A stretch of 64,000 bases of DNA from Vagococcus proximus (GTDB lineage: Bacteria > Bacillota > Bacilli > Lactobacillales > Vagococcaceae): NCBI RefSeq assembly GCF_029143285.1, contig NZ_JAPDSH010000004.1, forward strand, positions 149,933-213,932, given 5' to 3'. The translations under genes and the position numbers were made by a program. This document shows positions 49,215 through 59,052 of this stretch, piece by piece. Numbering within the stretch: the first letter of the stretch is position 1; each line of letters opens with the position of its first letter. The notes under the pieces were generated by a model, which was not told the DNA's origin, did not search any database, and worked only from the letters and a program-made list of their open reading frames with translations.

Positions 49215-50621
49215 GTGATAGATAAGAGTAAATTAGCATGTCTACCATCAATTAACGATTTAATGAAACAAGATGAAATAAAAGAACTTATTACGAGCCA
49301 CGGACAAGACGTTATCACAACATCTGCACGAGTACTATTGGCTGATAAGCGTCAACGTTTTTTGGCAGGTGACGATACGGTAATTTCAAACAATAAACAA
49401 GAGAATACTACTGTTCTTTTAAACGAACTTGAAAAAGAAGTCTCAATTAAGACGAAGCCAAGCTTACAGAAAGTGATTAATGCTACTGGGACCGTTCTAC
49501 ATACTAATTTAGGACGGTCTAACCTCTCACCGCTTGTTATGGAGCATTTAACAACAATTGCAGGTGGTTATTCCAATTTAGAGTATGACGTGGCTAACGG
49601 TAAACGTGGGTCTCGTTATGACCATTTGATTGAAGTGGTTAGAGAATTAACTGGTGCAGAAGACGCCTTAGTTGTTAATAATAATGCGGCTGCTGTCTTA
49701 CTTGTATTAGATACCCTTACAAAAGAAAAAGAAGTAGTCGTATCACGTGGAGAATTAGTTGAAATAGGTGGCTCATTCCGTATTCCGAGTGTTATAGAAG
49801 CGAGTGGGTGTTATTTAAAAGAAGTTGGTACAACGAATAAAACACACCTATATGATTACGAGGATGCGATCAATGAGAATACAGGAGCTTTACTTAAAGT
49901 GCACACAAGTAACTTCAAAGTGGTAGGCTTTACAGATTCTGTACCTGGTTATGATGTGTGTGATTTAGCTAAGAAGCATGAGATTCCTTATATAGAAGAC
50001 TTAGGCAGTGGCTTACTTGTTGATTTAAGTAAATATGGATTCAGTTATGAGCCAACTGTTATGGATGTCCTTCAAAATGGCGCAGATGTAGTGACGTTTA
50101 GTGGGGATAAAATCTTAGGGGGACCACAGGCAGGAATCATCGTAGGGAAAAAAGAATACATTGACCGCATGAAACGAAACCAATTAACACGTGTATTACG
50201 TGTCGATAAAATGGTTATCGCCTCACTTGAAGCCACAATGTCTCTTTATCGTGATGAAAAACAAGCTTTAGAGCATATCCCAACACTTCAAATGCTAACT
50301 ATGACAAAAGAAGAGGCTGATACACGTGCTACTTTGTATGCTGAAAAATTAGAAGCATTAGACTTAGATCTTACCATCACTAAAAAAGAAGCTTTTTCTC
50401 AAGTCGGGGGAGGCTCATATCCTGGCGAAGAAATCCCAAGCGTTGTCTTAAGTCTTCGTTCAGACGCGTTGTCTACAAGTCAGTTAGAAATGAAGCTTCG
50501 ACAAGTTGAGGTGCCTGTGGTGGCACGTATTAAAGATGATGAGTTGATTTTAGATGTTAGAACTATCTCAGAAACGGATTTTGATTATGTTTTAACAGCA
50601 TTTAAAGATGTTTTAAAATAA
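49215..50621 (+). CDS. selA: L-seryl-tRNA(Sec) selenium transferase
   Basis: A 468-residue PLP enzyme converting Ser-tRNA-Sec to Sec-tRNA-Sec with selenophosphate. The PLP lysine is Lys299 in FSGDKILGGPQAG. The family core VINATGTVLHTNLGRS and SNLEYDVANGKRGSR are present. I chose the GTG at 49215, 8 bases after ggagg; the TTG at 49200 overlaps the ribosome site. It stands alone, 10 kb from selD and selB, between the SatD-like pair and the iol operon, with its own promoter and terminator. Confidence 0.95.
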   Translation: MIDKSKLACLPSINDLMKQDEIKELITSHGQDVITTSARVLLADKRQRFLAGDDTVISNNKQENTTVLLNELEKEVSIKTKPSLQKVINATGTVLHTNLGRSNLSPLVMEHLTTIAGGYSNLEYDVANGKRGSRYDHLIEVVRELTGAEDALVVNNNAAAVLLVLDTLTKEKEVVVSRGELVEIGGSFRIPSVIEASGCYLKEVGTTNKTHLYDYEDAINENTGALLKVHTSNFKVVGFTDSVPGYDVCDLAKKHEIPYIEDLGSGLLVDLSKYGFSYEPTVMDVLQNGADVVTFSGDKILGGPQAGIIVGKKEYIDRMKRNQLTRVLRVDKMVIASLEATMSLYRDEKQALEHIPTLQMLTMTKEEADTRATLYAEKLEALDLDLTITKKEAFSQVGGGSYPGEEIPSVVLSLRSDALSTSQLEMKLRQVEVPVVARIKDDELILDVRTISETDFDYVLTAFKDVLK

Positions 50622-50661
50622 AAATAGAGTCTATTGCCGTCAGACAATAGACTCTATTTTT
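50620..50661. terminator. Bidirectional terminator between selA and the iol operon
   Basis: Perfect 17-bp inverted repeat (50620-50636 with 50645-50661) between the convergent ends of selA and the last iol gene. Confidence 0.88.
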
Positions 50662-51672
50662 TTAAACTGTTTTTACTTTAACCGGAAGACCGGTTTCTAA
50701 TGATTCCTTAGCAGCTTGGGCTATTCGTTGTGCCATAATACCATCTAAGAACGTACAAGACGGTTCGCTATTTTGTTCAATAGAATTGAAAAAACCTTTC
50801 AATTCTGCTTGGTAAGCATTTTCATAACGTTCTAGGAAAAAATGTAAGGGTGGATTACTAATAACACCGGCTTCATTGGTTAAATGAACTTGTGTTTTAG
50901 TATCATTATCACTTTCAGCACTACCATTAGAGCCAAATGCTTCGATCCGTTGATCATAACCATACTTCGCTTGGCGACTGTTATCAATAACACCTAATGC
51001 TCCATTCTCAAATTTTAATTGAATAATTGCAGTATCAACGTCACCAAATTCCTTAATACTTGGATCAATCAATGCGGCCCCTGTGGCATAGACTTCTGTT
51101 ACTTCACATCCTGATATAAATCGTGCCATATCAAAATCATGGATACTCATATCCATAAAAAGACCGCCAGAGTGTTTCACATAGTCATGGTTTGGTGGTT
51201 CTGGATCACGAGAAGTAATACGCAGTAGATGTAGGTCTCCAATTTGTTTTTGTAAGACCAATTCTTTTACTTGATCATAATTATGATCAAATCGTCTATT
51301 AAAACCAATTTGAACCTTTAAATTACTATTTTTTATAGCATTATAAGCAGTCAGCGTTTCGTCATCAAAGAAACTAATAGGTTTCTCACAGAAGATATGC
51401 ATGTTATTTTCTATAGCTAAATTAATATAGGTAATATGTGTATCTGTAGGTGAACAGATAAGCACGGCATTAATCTCTTTATCTGAAAATAGTAATGAAT
51501 GATCAGTAGAGTATGACGTGATATGACGTTCTTCTAGCCAGTCAGCCGCTTGATCAATATAAGGATCCACGACACATTTTATTTCTACTTGTTTCATTGC
51601 TAGAATATTATCAATATGCAACTTGCCGATTCTGCCAATTCCAATGACACCAACTGTTATTTTATTTGTCAT
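50662..51672 (-). CDS. iolG: Inositol 2-dehydrogenase-type oxidoreductase
   Basis: A 336-residue Gfo/Idh/MocA-family dehydrogenase. The Rossmann loop is GVIGIGRIGKLH, EKP (in HIFCEKPISF) is the conserved catalytic lysine region, and DMSIHDFDMARF is typical of IolG. It oxidises myo-inositol to 2-keto-myo-inositol with NAD. The start at 51672 follows ggagg; the longer frame extends into iolE. It is the last gene of the operon and one of two iolG-like genes. Confidence 0.88.
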   Translation of the reverse strand: MTNKITVGVIGIGRIGKLHIDNILAMKQVEIKCVVDPYIDQAADWLEERHITSYSTDHSLLFSDKEINAVLICSPTDTHITYINLAIENNMHIFCEKPISFFDDETLTAYNAIKNSNLKVQIGFNRRFDHNYDQVKELVLQKQIGDLHLLRITSRDPEPPNHDYVKHSGGLFMDMSIHDFDMARFISGCEVTEVYATGAALIDPSIKEFGDVDTAIIQLKFENGALGVIDNSRQAKYGYDQRIEAFGSNGSAESDNDTKTQVHLTNEAGVISNPPLHFFLERYENAYQAELKGFFNSIEQNSEPSCTFLDGIMAQRIAQAAKESLETGLPVKVKTV

Positions 51673-51695
51673 AGTAGTTCCTCCGATAGTTTTGG

Positions 51696-52589
51696 TTAAA
51701 TTCCCCAAATATTTTTTATATAATGACGTGCTTTCAGTGCATATTCAAAAGGATTAGCACGTGATGGATCTTGTTCCGCTTCGACCACAACCCAACCTTT
51801 GTAGTGATGTGATGTTATGATCTCAACAATGGGTTTGAAATCAATCAAGCCATCACCAGGGACCGTAAAGACACCTTTTTTTACGCCAGTCAAGAAACTA
51901 TCTTTAGATGCTAATACGTCAGATAAGACTTCTTGTCTAATATCTTTAAAATGAATATGATGGATTCTATCATGGTACTGTTTATAAATTTCAATCGGGT
52001 CTTCACCAGAGAAAACAAGATGGCCTGTATCAAAGAGTAAAGAGACTAATTCAGGATCAGTTTCTGTCATCAATCGGTCAATCTCAGCAGTAGTTTGTAC
52101 ACCTGTTCCCATATGGTGGTGGTAAACAATTTTCATGTTTTTTTCAGCAGCAAGATGGCCTAATTTTTCCAGACCAGTTGTTAAACTTGCCCATTCGTTT
52201 TCCGTAAAGATTGGTTTTTCTGTAAATAAATCAACTGCTTGACCTTGAATACTGTGTCCTTGCTCAGACACAACAATAACGCCGGCACCCATAGCATGCA
52301 AAAAATCACGGTGCTCGATAAAAGCAGCTTGTGTATCCTCATAAGGTTCAGTTGTTAGATAAGCACTGAACCAAGCACTTGCTACTTCAAGTTTTCTAGG
52401 TTGTAAATACGATTTTAAAACGATAGGATCTTTTGGATATTTATTACCAATTTCGGTTCCAGTAAAGCCAGATAGTGCCATCTCGCTAATGCATTGTTCA
52501 AACGTATTTTCTTTACCTAATTCAGGTAAATCATCGTTAGTCCATGCAATGGGGGCAATACCTAATTTGATTTCAATAGTATCAGTCAT
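51696..52589 (-). CDS. iolE: Myo-inosose-2 dehydratase
   Basis: A 297-residue xylose isomerase-like TIM barrel. It begins KLGIAPIAWTNDDLPELG, the IolE hallmark, and has the metal-site regions YHHHMGTGVQ, LLFDTGHLVFSG and HIHFKDIR. It dehydrates 2-keto-myo-inositol to a trihydroxycyclohexane-dione, the substrate of IolD. It lies between the two dehydrogenase genes. Confidence 0.94.
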   Translation of the reverse strand: MTDTIEIKLGIAPIAWTNDDLPELGKENTFEQCISEMALSGFTGTEIGNKYPKDPIVLKSYLQPRKLEVASAWFSAYLTTEPYEDTQAAFIEHRDFLHAMGAGVIVVSEQGHSIQGQAVDLFTEKPIFTENEWASLTTGLEKLGHLAAEKNMKIVYHHHMGTGVQTTAEIDRLMTETDPELVSLLFDTGHLVFSGEDPIEIYKQYHDRIHHIHFKDIRQEVLSDVLASKDSFLTGVKKGVFTVPGDGLIDFKPIVEIITSHHYKGWVVVEAEQDPSRANPFEYALKARHYIKNIWGI

Positions 52590-52599
52590 AAGAGACCTC

Positions 52600-53628
52600 C
52601 TAATTTAGTGTGATAAGTTGACCTTTTTTCATGGAACGTTGACACGCTATCGCTACTTTTAGTGAATTAAGTCCATCCTCAACAGATATAGGTGAGGCCT
52701 CACCTTGTTGAACAGCTTGAATAAACGCTTTAATTTCTTCGACATAGGCGATTTCAAATCGTTCACTGAAACTTTGGCTACATGGTCTTAGAACACCATT
52801 TAAAGTAAATACAGAGACTAGATTTTTTTCAGGAACACTTCCGATACGAATTATTCCGTTTGTCCCAATTAATTCAGTTTCTACATGATAGCCATGCACT
52901 GAATTTCGACCAAGTAATAAGCTTGCACCAATTCCATTCTTTAACGTCAAAGACCCCATAGCCGTTTCAGATTCATTTAAAGAAGAAAAGGTGGGAACCG
53001 ATGACGGAAGCTCATGACACCAAACTCGAGAAAATTCTTGTTGGGTAAACCAGCGGATTAAGTCGATATCATGGATTCCCATATCTAGAAAAATACCACC
53101 ACTATTATGATTTTTCGCAAATCGGATAAAATCAGTTAATTGATTGGCTGGGTCAATGGAATAATTTCTAATATATGTTAGTTCTCCAATTTGACCAGTA
53201 TCAACTAATTCCTTAGCATAGCGATAAGAGGGATCATAGCGTCTCATCATTCCTAACATTACAAAAGCATTAGGGGTATCATCCACTTGTTTTTTGACTG
53301 TTAAGACCTCATCTATATTTAAACCAATCGGTTTTTCACAAAAAACAGGATAGCCAAGAGCAACTGCTTCGCTGAGTTGTTGGCAATGATAAGAAGAGGG
53401 TGAACATATTACGATAGCATCCATTAGAGAGCTGGATAAAAATTCCTCATAATCAGAAAAAAAAGGAACCGTCTCATGCTCTAAAGTTAAAAAGTCTAAG
53501 GCGACTTCTTCTGGAGAAAATATAGCTGTAACGCTAGCATTAGGTAACTTTTCAACGAGTGTTTGAGTGTGAATTTTACCGAGGCGTCCTAATCCAACAA
53601 TCCCGATACGTGTCAATGTGTGAGTCAT
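52600..53628 (-). CDS. Second Gfo/Idh/MocA inositol dehydrogenase
   Basis: A 342-residue dehydrogenase with GIVGLGRLGKIH, FCEKPIG and LDMGIHDIDLIRWF. It is clearly a paralogue of the gene at 50662 and also IolG-like, but diverged. It may act on another isomer such as scyllo- or D-chiro-inositol, or on the same substrate; sequence alone does not decide. It lies between iolE and iolD. Confidence 0.85.
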   Translation of the reverse strand: MTHTLTRIGIVGLGRLGKIHTQTLVEKLPNASVTAIFSPEEVALDFLTLEHETVPFFSDYEEFLSSSLMDAIVICSPSSYHCQQLSEAVALGYPVFCEKPIGLNIDEVLTVKKQVDDTPNAFVMLGMMRRYDPSYRYAKELVDTGQIGELTYIRNYSIDPANQLTDFIRFAKNHNSGGIFLDMGIHDIDLIRWFTQQEFSRVWCHELPSSVPTFSSLNESETAMGSLTLKNGIGASLLLGRNSVHGYHVETELIGTNGIIRIGSVPEKNLVSVFTLNGVLRPCSQSFSERFEIAYVEEIKAFIQAVQQGEASPISVEDGLNSLKVAIACQRSMKKGQLITLN

Positions 53629-53647
53629 ATTCAGTCACTTCTTTCTA

Positions 53648-55561
53648 CTAGTAATAACGAGCCTTTTCTTTTTCTTTAAGATGAGTAGTATAGGCGTTTT
53701 GAATAGTAGGAGAGTCTGATACTGCTGATACACCGACATGCCACCACGCATCATAACCGTCACTCATCGTTTTTGGTAATACTTTTATATGGATGAGGGT
53801 ACTCTTGGTTTCTTTTTCAGCTTGATTTAAAGCAGTTGTTAATTCATCTAGAGTCGTTGCACTATAACTTGCAGCACCGTATCCTTCTGCAATCTTTTGA
53901 TAGTCAACAGTCATAATGGCATCGGTTTTACTATCTCTAAATTCAGTTTCAAAGCTAGGACTCCCGTTTGACATTTGTAAATTGTTAATACAGCCAAAAC
54001 CACTATTGTCAAAGAGAAGAATAATAATTTTTTTGTGGTACTGAAGACTCGTTACTAATTCAGTATGAAGCATCAAAAAGCTGCCATCACCAACAAATGC
54101 GTAAACAGGTCGATCTGGGCTTGCTAGTTTAGCACCTAACGCTGCACCAATTTCATATCCCATACAAGAATAGCCATACTCTAAGTGATACCCGTTAGGA
54201 GAGTTTGTCTGCCACAAACGATGCATATCACCCGGCAAGGATCCAGCAGCTGCCACAACAATACTATTAGAAGGTAAGATGTCATTAACCTTGAGTAAAG
54301 CCGTTGTTTGGCATAGTTTTGTTTTTAGAACGTTAGAATAATCGAGTAGGGTTTCATGGGTAAAATGAGGCCCGACCTCTGGTGAAAACGAGGTATCATC
54401 AAACGTGATAGTAGCCAGTCTATTACGTTCTGTCTGCCATTCTTTTCTTAATTTAGCCATTTCTATTGGCTCATGCTCCAAAACTGAGAGGCGAGTGACA
54501 AGTTCATAAAGCGTCAATTTGGCATCACCAATAACTTGGAACCCATCTAATTTATAACTTTGACTTCTACTAATAGTCAGGTTAATAACTCTGGCATTAG
54601 GAGATTGAGAAAGAGACTTAGACGCTGTTGTAAAGTCGGTATAACGTGTTCCAACCCCAATGATTAAATCAGCATGTTCCACCAAACGATTTGCAGCTAA
54701 ATTACCCGTAACACCAACACCACCAAAATTATTCTTAAAAGATGCGGGGACAAGTCCTTTTCCCGCCTGTGTTTCAACTAACGGGAGATGACGTTTTTCT
54801 GACAGGGCAATTAGTTCCTCACATGCACCTGAATACTTTGCTCCTCCCCCAACTATAATGACAGGACGTTTACTAGTTTCTATAGCGACTAGCATCTCTG
54901 TTAATTCACGTTCGGTAGGTAGGTGACGGTTGATATAGTGCACTCTTTTATTAAAGAAAGATAGGGGATAATCATAAGCTTCGCTTGCTACATCTTGTGG
55001 TAAACATATGGTGACAGGCCCTGTATTTTCTGAATCTGTTAAAACATCAAATCCTTTAATTAAACTCGACATCACTTGTTCAGGGCGTGAGATTCTATCC
55101 CAGTACCTTGAAACAGGTTTTAAAGCATCATTTGTTGTCGTTAATTGACTATGCGGGACTTCAATTTGTTGTAGAACGGGGTCAGGCTGATGACTCGCAA
55201 AGGTATCCCCAGGTAATAGTAATACAGGAATATTATTCGCCAACGCAGTTCCTGCAGCCGTTACTAAATTAGCCGCACCAGGTCCGACAGAGGTAGTGAC
55301 TGCATAGATTTTTTTTCGTAAAGATTGCTTAGCAAACCCAACCGCAGCAAAGGCCATTCCTTGCTCATTCTTTCCTTGAATAACAGTTAAGTGTCCAGGA
55401 TTTTGTTCTAGGGCTTGTCCTATACCTAAGACATTACCATGTCCAAATATATCAAAAATACCTTCAACAAAAAGAGACTCCTTACCGTCATAAGATAGGT
55501 ACTGATGGTTTAAAAATTTAACAATTGCTTGTGCAGTCGTTAAGCGGACCGTTTTTTCCAT
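53648..55561 (-). CDS. iolD: 3D-(3,5/4)-trihydroxycyclohexane-1,2-dione acylhydrolase (decyclizing)
   Basis: A 637-residue thiamine diphosphate enzyme. It has the N-terminal catalytic Glu region, a central domain, and the ThDP motif with GDGSFLMLHTELVT followed by FDNSGFGCINN. The IolD-specific start TTAQAIVKFLNHQYL is present. It opens the inositol ring to 5-deoxy-D-glucuronate. The length is normal. The ATG follows ggagcgac. Confidence 0.94.
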   Translation of the reverse strand: MEKTVRLTTAQAIVKFLNHQYLSYDGKESLFVEGIFDIFGHGNVLGIGQALEQNPGHLTVIQGKNEQGMAFAAVGFAKQSLRKKIYAVTTSVGPGAANLVTAAGTALANNIPVLLLPGDTFASHQPDPVLQQIEVPHSQLTTTNDALKPVSRYWDRISRPEQVMSSLIKGFDVLTDSENTGPVTICLPQDVASEAYDYPLSFFNKRVHYINRHLPTERELTEMLVAIETSKRPVIIVGGGAKYSGACEELIALSEKRHLPLVETQAGKGLVPASFKNNFGGVGVTGNLAANRLVEHADLIIGVGTRYTDFTTASKSLSQSPNARVINLTISRSQSYKLDGFQVIGDAKLTLYELVTRLSVLEHEPIEMAKLRKEWQTERNRLATITFDDTSFSPEVGPHFTHETLLDYSNVLKTKLCQTTALLKVNDILPSNSIVVAAAGSLPGDMHRLWQTNSPNGYHLEYGYSCMGYEIGAALGAKLASPDRPVYAFVGDGSFLMLHTELVTSLQYHKKIIILLFDNSGFGCINNLQMSNGSPSFETEFRDSKTDAIMTVDYQKIAEGYGAASYSATTLDELTTALNQAEKETKSTLIHIKVLPKTMSDGYDAWWHVGVSAVSDSPTIQNAYTTHLKEKEKARYY

Positions 55562-55589
55562 ATAGTCGCTCCTTTATATCTAGAATAGG

Positions 55590-56569
55590 TTAGTTCGCTG
55601 TTTTTATAAGTTCTTGAATAGCCTCAATTGTTGGCATCGCATCAGATGAGCTGTGTTTACTGACAACAATAGCCGCAGCCGCAGCTCCATAATCCAAAGC
55701 TGTCGAGATAGACTCCCCATTAAATAAGCCGTACAAAAAGCCGGATGCATATGAATCACCCGCACCAAAGGTTTTTAAGACATTGGATTTGAAAATACGT
55801 CCATCAAATCGTTCCCCACATTTTGTGTAGGCATGAGATCCCTCGCTACCATGCTTAATTACAATCAATTCCGCTTCATGTTTAAAGAAAACATCTACTG
55901 TTTCCTGATTGTTTTTATTGCTAGTATCTCCTGTTAAACCATGGTTCTCTAAATAATTAAATTCTTCTCGAGTTCCAATGATTATAGTAGACAGTTGTGC
56001 AAGAAGAGTGTAGTAGATATGTGTTTCTTCTGTATTTAGCCATGTATATGGACGATAATCTAACTCAAAAATTAATTTAACATTATGTTTCTTTGCTAAA
56101 AAGCGGCATGAAGAGCAGCTTCACGAGTAGGGGCTTGAGCTAATGCCGTGCCAGAAATTAAGAGGGCTTGGCTATTTTTTATATAATCTTCATCTATTTC
56201 TGCATATTGTAAATATAAATCGGCTACATTTTCTCGGTACATTAAGATACTACACTCATCGGAACTTAATATTTCTGTAAAAGTTAAGCCTGATTTTCGA
56301 CCGTCTAAATCTAGAGAGAGTGTAGAAATATCAACATGTGCTTGCTTTAAGTATTCTGTAATAAAACGGCCATGTTGATCATCTGAAACTTTTCCGATAA
56401 ATCCAACTTTTAGGCCTAGTTTAGCCGTTCCTATTGCGATGTTGGCAGGGGATCCACCAACATACTTAGAAAATGTTTTCGTTTCTTCCATAGGGCAATT
56501 AAATTCATTGGCATTTAAATCAATGCAGGCGCGTCCTAGTGTAATCAAATCTAATTTTTCATTTGTCAT
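55590..56569 (-). pseudogene. iolC: 5-dehydro-2-deoxygluconokinase with a one-base frameshift
   Basis: The N-terminal part (56569 down to about 56103) is a PfkB kinase: LITLGRACIDLNANE and YVGGSPANIAIG. It stops at TAG right after REAALHAAF. One extra T in the T5 run there (A5 at 56098-56102 on the plus strand) would continue as LAKKHNVKLIFELDYRPYT, run open for 170 codons through GTREEF, and end with the catalytic TFGAGDSYASGF. The repaired protein has 326 residues, normal for IolC. Either the kinase is broken or a homopolymer base was missed in sequencing. All other genes of the operon are intact. Confidence 0.88.
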
Positions 56570-56583
56570 TTAAAAACCTCCTT

Positions 56584-57402
56584 TTATTTTCTATCAAGTA
56601 TCCACTCATGATCAGTATCATTAACAAATGCCCATTTTTTAGTAGGGCCAGCCATAACATTTAAATAATAACCCTCATAACCATCAGGTACACCTACTGG
56701 ATGATAGCCTTTGGGAACAACGACCACATCACCTGATTCTACAGACATCGTTTCATCTAGTTCACGGTCATCAGTATAGATGCGTTGAAAAACAAAACCT
56801 TGTGGTGGGTTAATTTCATGATAATAGGTTTCCTCAAGCAATGATTCTACTGGTAAGTTATCTTGATCGTGTTTATGAGGTGGGTAGCTCGAAAAGTTGC
56901 CTCCATTTGTATAAACCTCAACAACTAACAATGAGTCAGAAATAGACGAGGTATCAGGTAAAATATTATGAACCAAACGTTTATTATTGTAGTGACCACG
57001 GTGTTCGATACTATTTTGAGAGGCCTTAATTAATTTGGGTGATAGTTTTTTAGTTGTAGGTGAATAACAAAAAGCGACTTTAGCAGTTGGGGTAGTAGCA
57101 TGTAAACTGAAGGTACTGTCAAGTGGGATATAAAAAGAGTCGGTAGGTTTTTTTTCGAAAATAGACTGACGTGTTCCAATGTTTTCAACTATCAAATCAG
57201 ATGTTTGAACGGTAACTTTGCCTTCCAAAACAACAAGGCAAAGCTCTAGTCCATCTAAGGTTTCTTTCTGAATGTCATCTTGTATGAGATGCATCACTTT
57301 AAATTCAATGTAGTCAAGGGTGCAATTACTACGTGTTATAGATTGAAGAGTCATCGTCGTATCAGTTTTTAATACTTTTGTTTTATGAAGTAAATAGCTC
57401 AT
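56584..57402 (-). CDS. iolB: 5-deoxy-glucuronate isomerase
   Basis: A 272-residue double cupin enzyme. The IolB metal-site motifs are YPPHKHDQDNLPVESLLEETYYHEI and GDVVVVPKGYHPV, followed by YYLNVMAGP. It converts 5-deoxy-glucuronate to 5-dehydro-2-deoxy-gluconate, the substrate of IolC. It lies 14 bases from iolC. Confidence 0.94.
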   Translation of the reverse strand: MSYLLHKTKVLKTDTTMTLQSITRSNCTLDYIEFKVMHLIQDDIQKETLDGLELCLVVLEGKVTVQTSDLIVENIGTRQSIFEKKPTDSFYIPLDSTFSLHATTPTAKVAFCYSPTTKKLSPKLIKASQNSIEHRGHYNNKRLVHNILPDTSSISDSLLVVEVYTNGGNFSSYPPHKHDQDNLPVESLLEETYYHEINPPQGFVFQRIYTDDRELDETMSVESGDVVVVPKGYHPVGVPDGYEGYYLNVMAGPTKKWAFVNDTDHEWILDRK

Positions 57403-57421
57403 AATACCACCTTTCTAATTC

Positions 57422-58882
57422 TTAGATATTAGATAACGGATAACGGGCAGTTACCACTTTTTTACGTGTATAGAAATCCACACTATCTTTGCCATTGGCA
57501 TGCAATGTGCCATAAAAAGATGATTTCCAGCCAGAGAAGGGGAAGATAGCCATTGGAGCAGGAACACCTAAGTTAATTCCAAGCATACCAGCGTCAATAT
57601 TTTCTCTAAAATAACGTATAGCAGATGCATTGTTGGTAAATAAACAAGCGCCATTGGCAAATTCAGATTGATTAGCTAACGCAACACCTTCCATTAAATC
57701 TTTAACACGTATAATTGATAATACTGGTCCGAATAATTCTTTTTGCCATAAGCTCATCTCTGTAGTGACATTATCGAAAATGGTTGGTCCTACAAAATAG
57801 CCTTCTTCTGGAAGCGATGTACGTCCATCACAAACTAGAGTGGCACCGGCTGACAAACCTTCTTCTATATCTGAAAACAATCGAGCTTGCGCATCCGCTC
57901 TAATAACAGGTCCAAGGAAATGTTTCCCATCAAGTCCCTCACCAATTGTTATGTTTTCAGTAGCTGTTACAAGAGCAGCCATAAAGTCATCTGCGATACT
58001 ATCTTCAACCGCTATAACTGTAGCAGCCATGCAGCGTTCACCTGCAGAGCCAAATGCTGCTCCAATGATATTAGGGATAGTTTCATCTAAATTAGCATCT
58101 TTTAATACGATACTGTGATTTTTAGCTCCAGCTAATACTTGTACACGTTTAAGATGGTCTGATCCTTTTTTGAAGACATGCTCTCCAACAGGTTTAGAGC
58201 CAACGAAAGAAATAGCTTTAACAGTTGGATGTTCTAGTAAACCATCTACAATTTCATGAGCACCATAGACAACGTTTAATACACCTTCAGGTAAACCTGC
58301 TTCAGAAAACAGACTAACTAGTTTCTCAGCCAAAAGAGGCGTCTTTTCTGAAGGTTTTAAAATAAAGCTATTCCCACAAGCAATCGCCATCGGAAACATC
58401 CAACAAGGAACCACCATAGGAAAATTGAATGGGGTAATCCCTCCTACAACACCAATGGGATAACGGTAGTTAACAGCTTCTACATGTGTTGCTATAGAAG
58501 AAAGAGAGTCACCCATCATAAGACTTGGAACAGATGTTGCAAACTCAATATTTTCAATCCCACGTTGTACTTCACCTAAAGCTTCTTTAATATTTTTACC
58601 ATTCTCTTTAGTAATTAATTCGGCCAATTCTTGTTTATGTGAGACAACTAATTGCTGAAACTTGAATAAAATAGCAACGCGTTTAGTAACAGGAACTAAT
58701 TTCCATAACTCAAACGCTTTTTCACTTGATTGAACGGCAAAATCCAAATCCTTTAAGTTAGATAAGGGAACGCTACAAAGTATGTCACCTGTAGCTGGAT
58801 TAAAAACCGGTTCTGATGTGGTAGAATGACTAGTCACCCATTCACCATTGATATAGTTTTTTAAAAGTCTTTCTGTGGTCAT
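57422..58882 (-). CDS. iolA: Malonate-semialdehyde/methylmalonate-semialdehyde dehydrogenase
   Basis: A 486-residue CoA-acylating aldehyde dehydrogenase. The catalytic Cys284 lies in [12 protein letters not shown], with [19 protein letters not shown] and [12 protein letters not shown] typical of MMSDH/IolA. It turns malonate semialdehyde to acetyl-CoA and CO2, the last step of inositol breakdown. It is the first gene of the minus-strand operon. The start follows taggagg. Confidence 0.94.
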   Translation of the reverse strand: MTTERLLKNYINGEWVTSHSTTSEPVFNPATGDILCSVPLSNLKDLDFAVQSSEKAFELWKLVPVTKRVAILFKFQQLVVSHKQELAELITKENGKNIKEALGEVQRGIENIEFATSVPSLMMGDSLSSIATHVEAVNYRYPIGVVGGITPFNFPMVVPCWMFPMAIACGNSFILKPSEKTPLLAEKLVSLFSEAGLPEGVLNVVYGAHEIVDGLLEHPTVKAISFVGSKPVGEHVFKKGSDHLKRVQVLAGAKNHSIVLKDANLDETIPNIIGAAFGSAGERCMAATVIAVEDSIADDFMAALVTATENITIGEGLDGKHFLGPVIRADAQARLFSDIEEGLSAGATLVCDGRTSLPEEGYFVGPTIFDNVTTEMSLWQKELFGPVLSIIRVKDLMEGVALANQSEFANGACLFTNNASAIRYFRENIDAGMLGINLGVPAPMAIFPFSGWKSSFYGTLHANGKDSVDFYTRKKVVTARYPLSNI

Positions 58883-58907
58883 CTAATACCTCCTAATATT
58901 TTTTAAA

Positions 58908-58958
58908 CTTTTGGGTAAGTCTTGGGTAAATGATAGCGCTTAAATCAGACAGAGTCAA
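58908..58958 (-). promoter_or_regulatory. iol operon promoter with cre site and tandem operator motif
   Basis: On the minus strand TTGACT (58953-58958) and TATCAT (58930-58935) are 17 bases apart. The CcpA-type site TGATAGCGCTTAAA (58931-58944, 12 of 14 matches) overlaps the -10 box. Just downstream, TTGGGTAAGTCTTGGGTAAA (58911-58930) repeats TTGGGTAA, a motif also found at the iolR and ABC transporter promoters; it is the likely operator of the DeoR-family regulator. Confidence 0.75.
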
Positions 58959-58977
58959 TCAATTTTACCGTCAATAT

Positions 58978-59006
58978 TTGATTAACTTTTGGGTATGTGT
59001 TATATT
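58978..59006 (+). promoter_or_regulatory. Promoter of the DeoR-family regulator with operator motif in the spacer
   Basis: TTGATT (58978-58983) and TATATT (59001-59006) are 17 bases apart. The spacer holds AACTTTTGGGTATG, matching the motif at the iol promoter, which suggests autoregulation. Confidence 0.65.
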
Positions 59007-59052
59007 TTTTATCGTAAATAAGTCTTTTGAACGATAGAAATGGAGAAGCTAG

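Noticed and set aside
55590..56569. Programmed frameshifting in iolC
   Set aside because: There is no ribosome-like internal site or downstream pseudoknot that I can see, and iolC is not known to use frameshifting; a homopolymer error or mutation is simpler.
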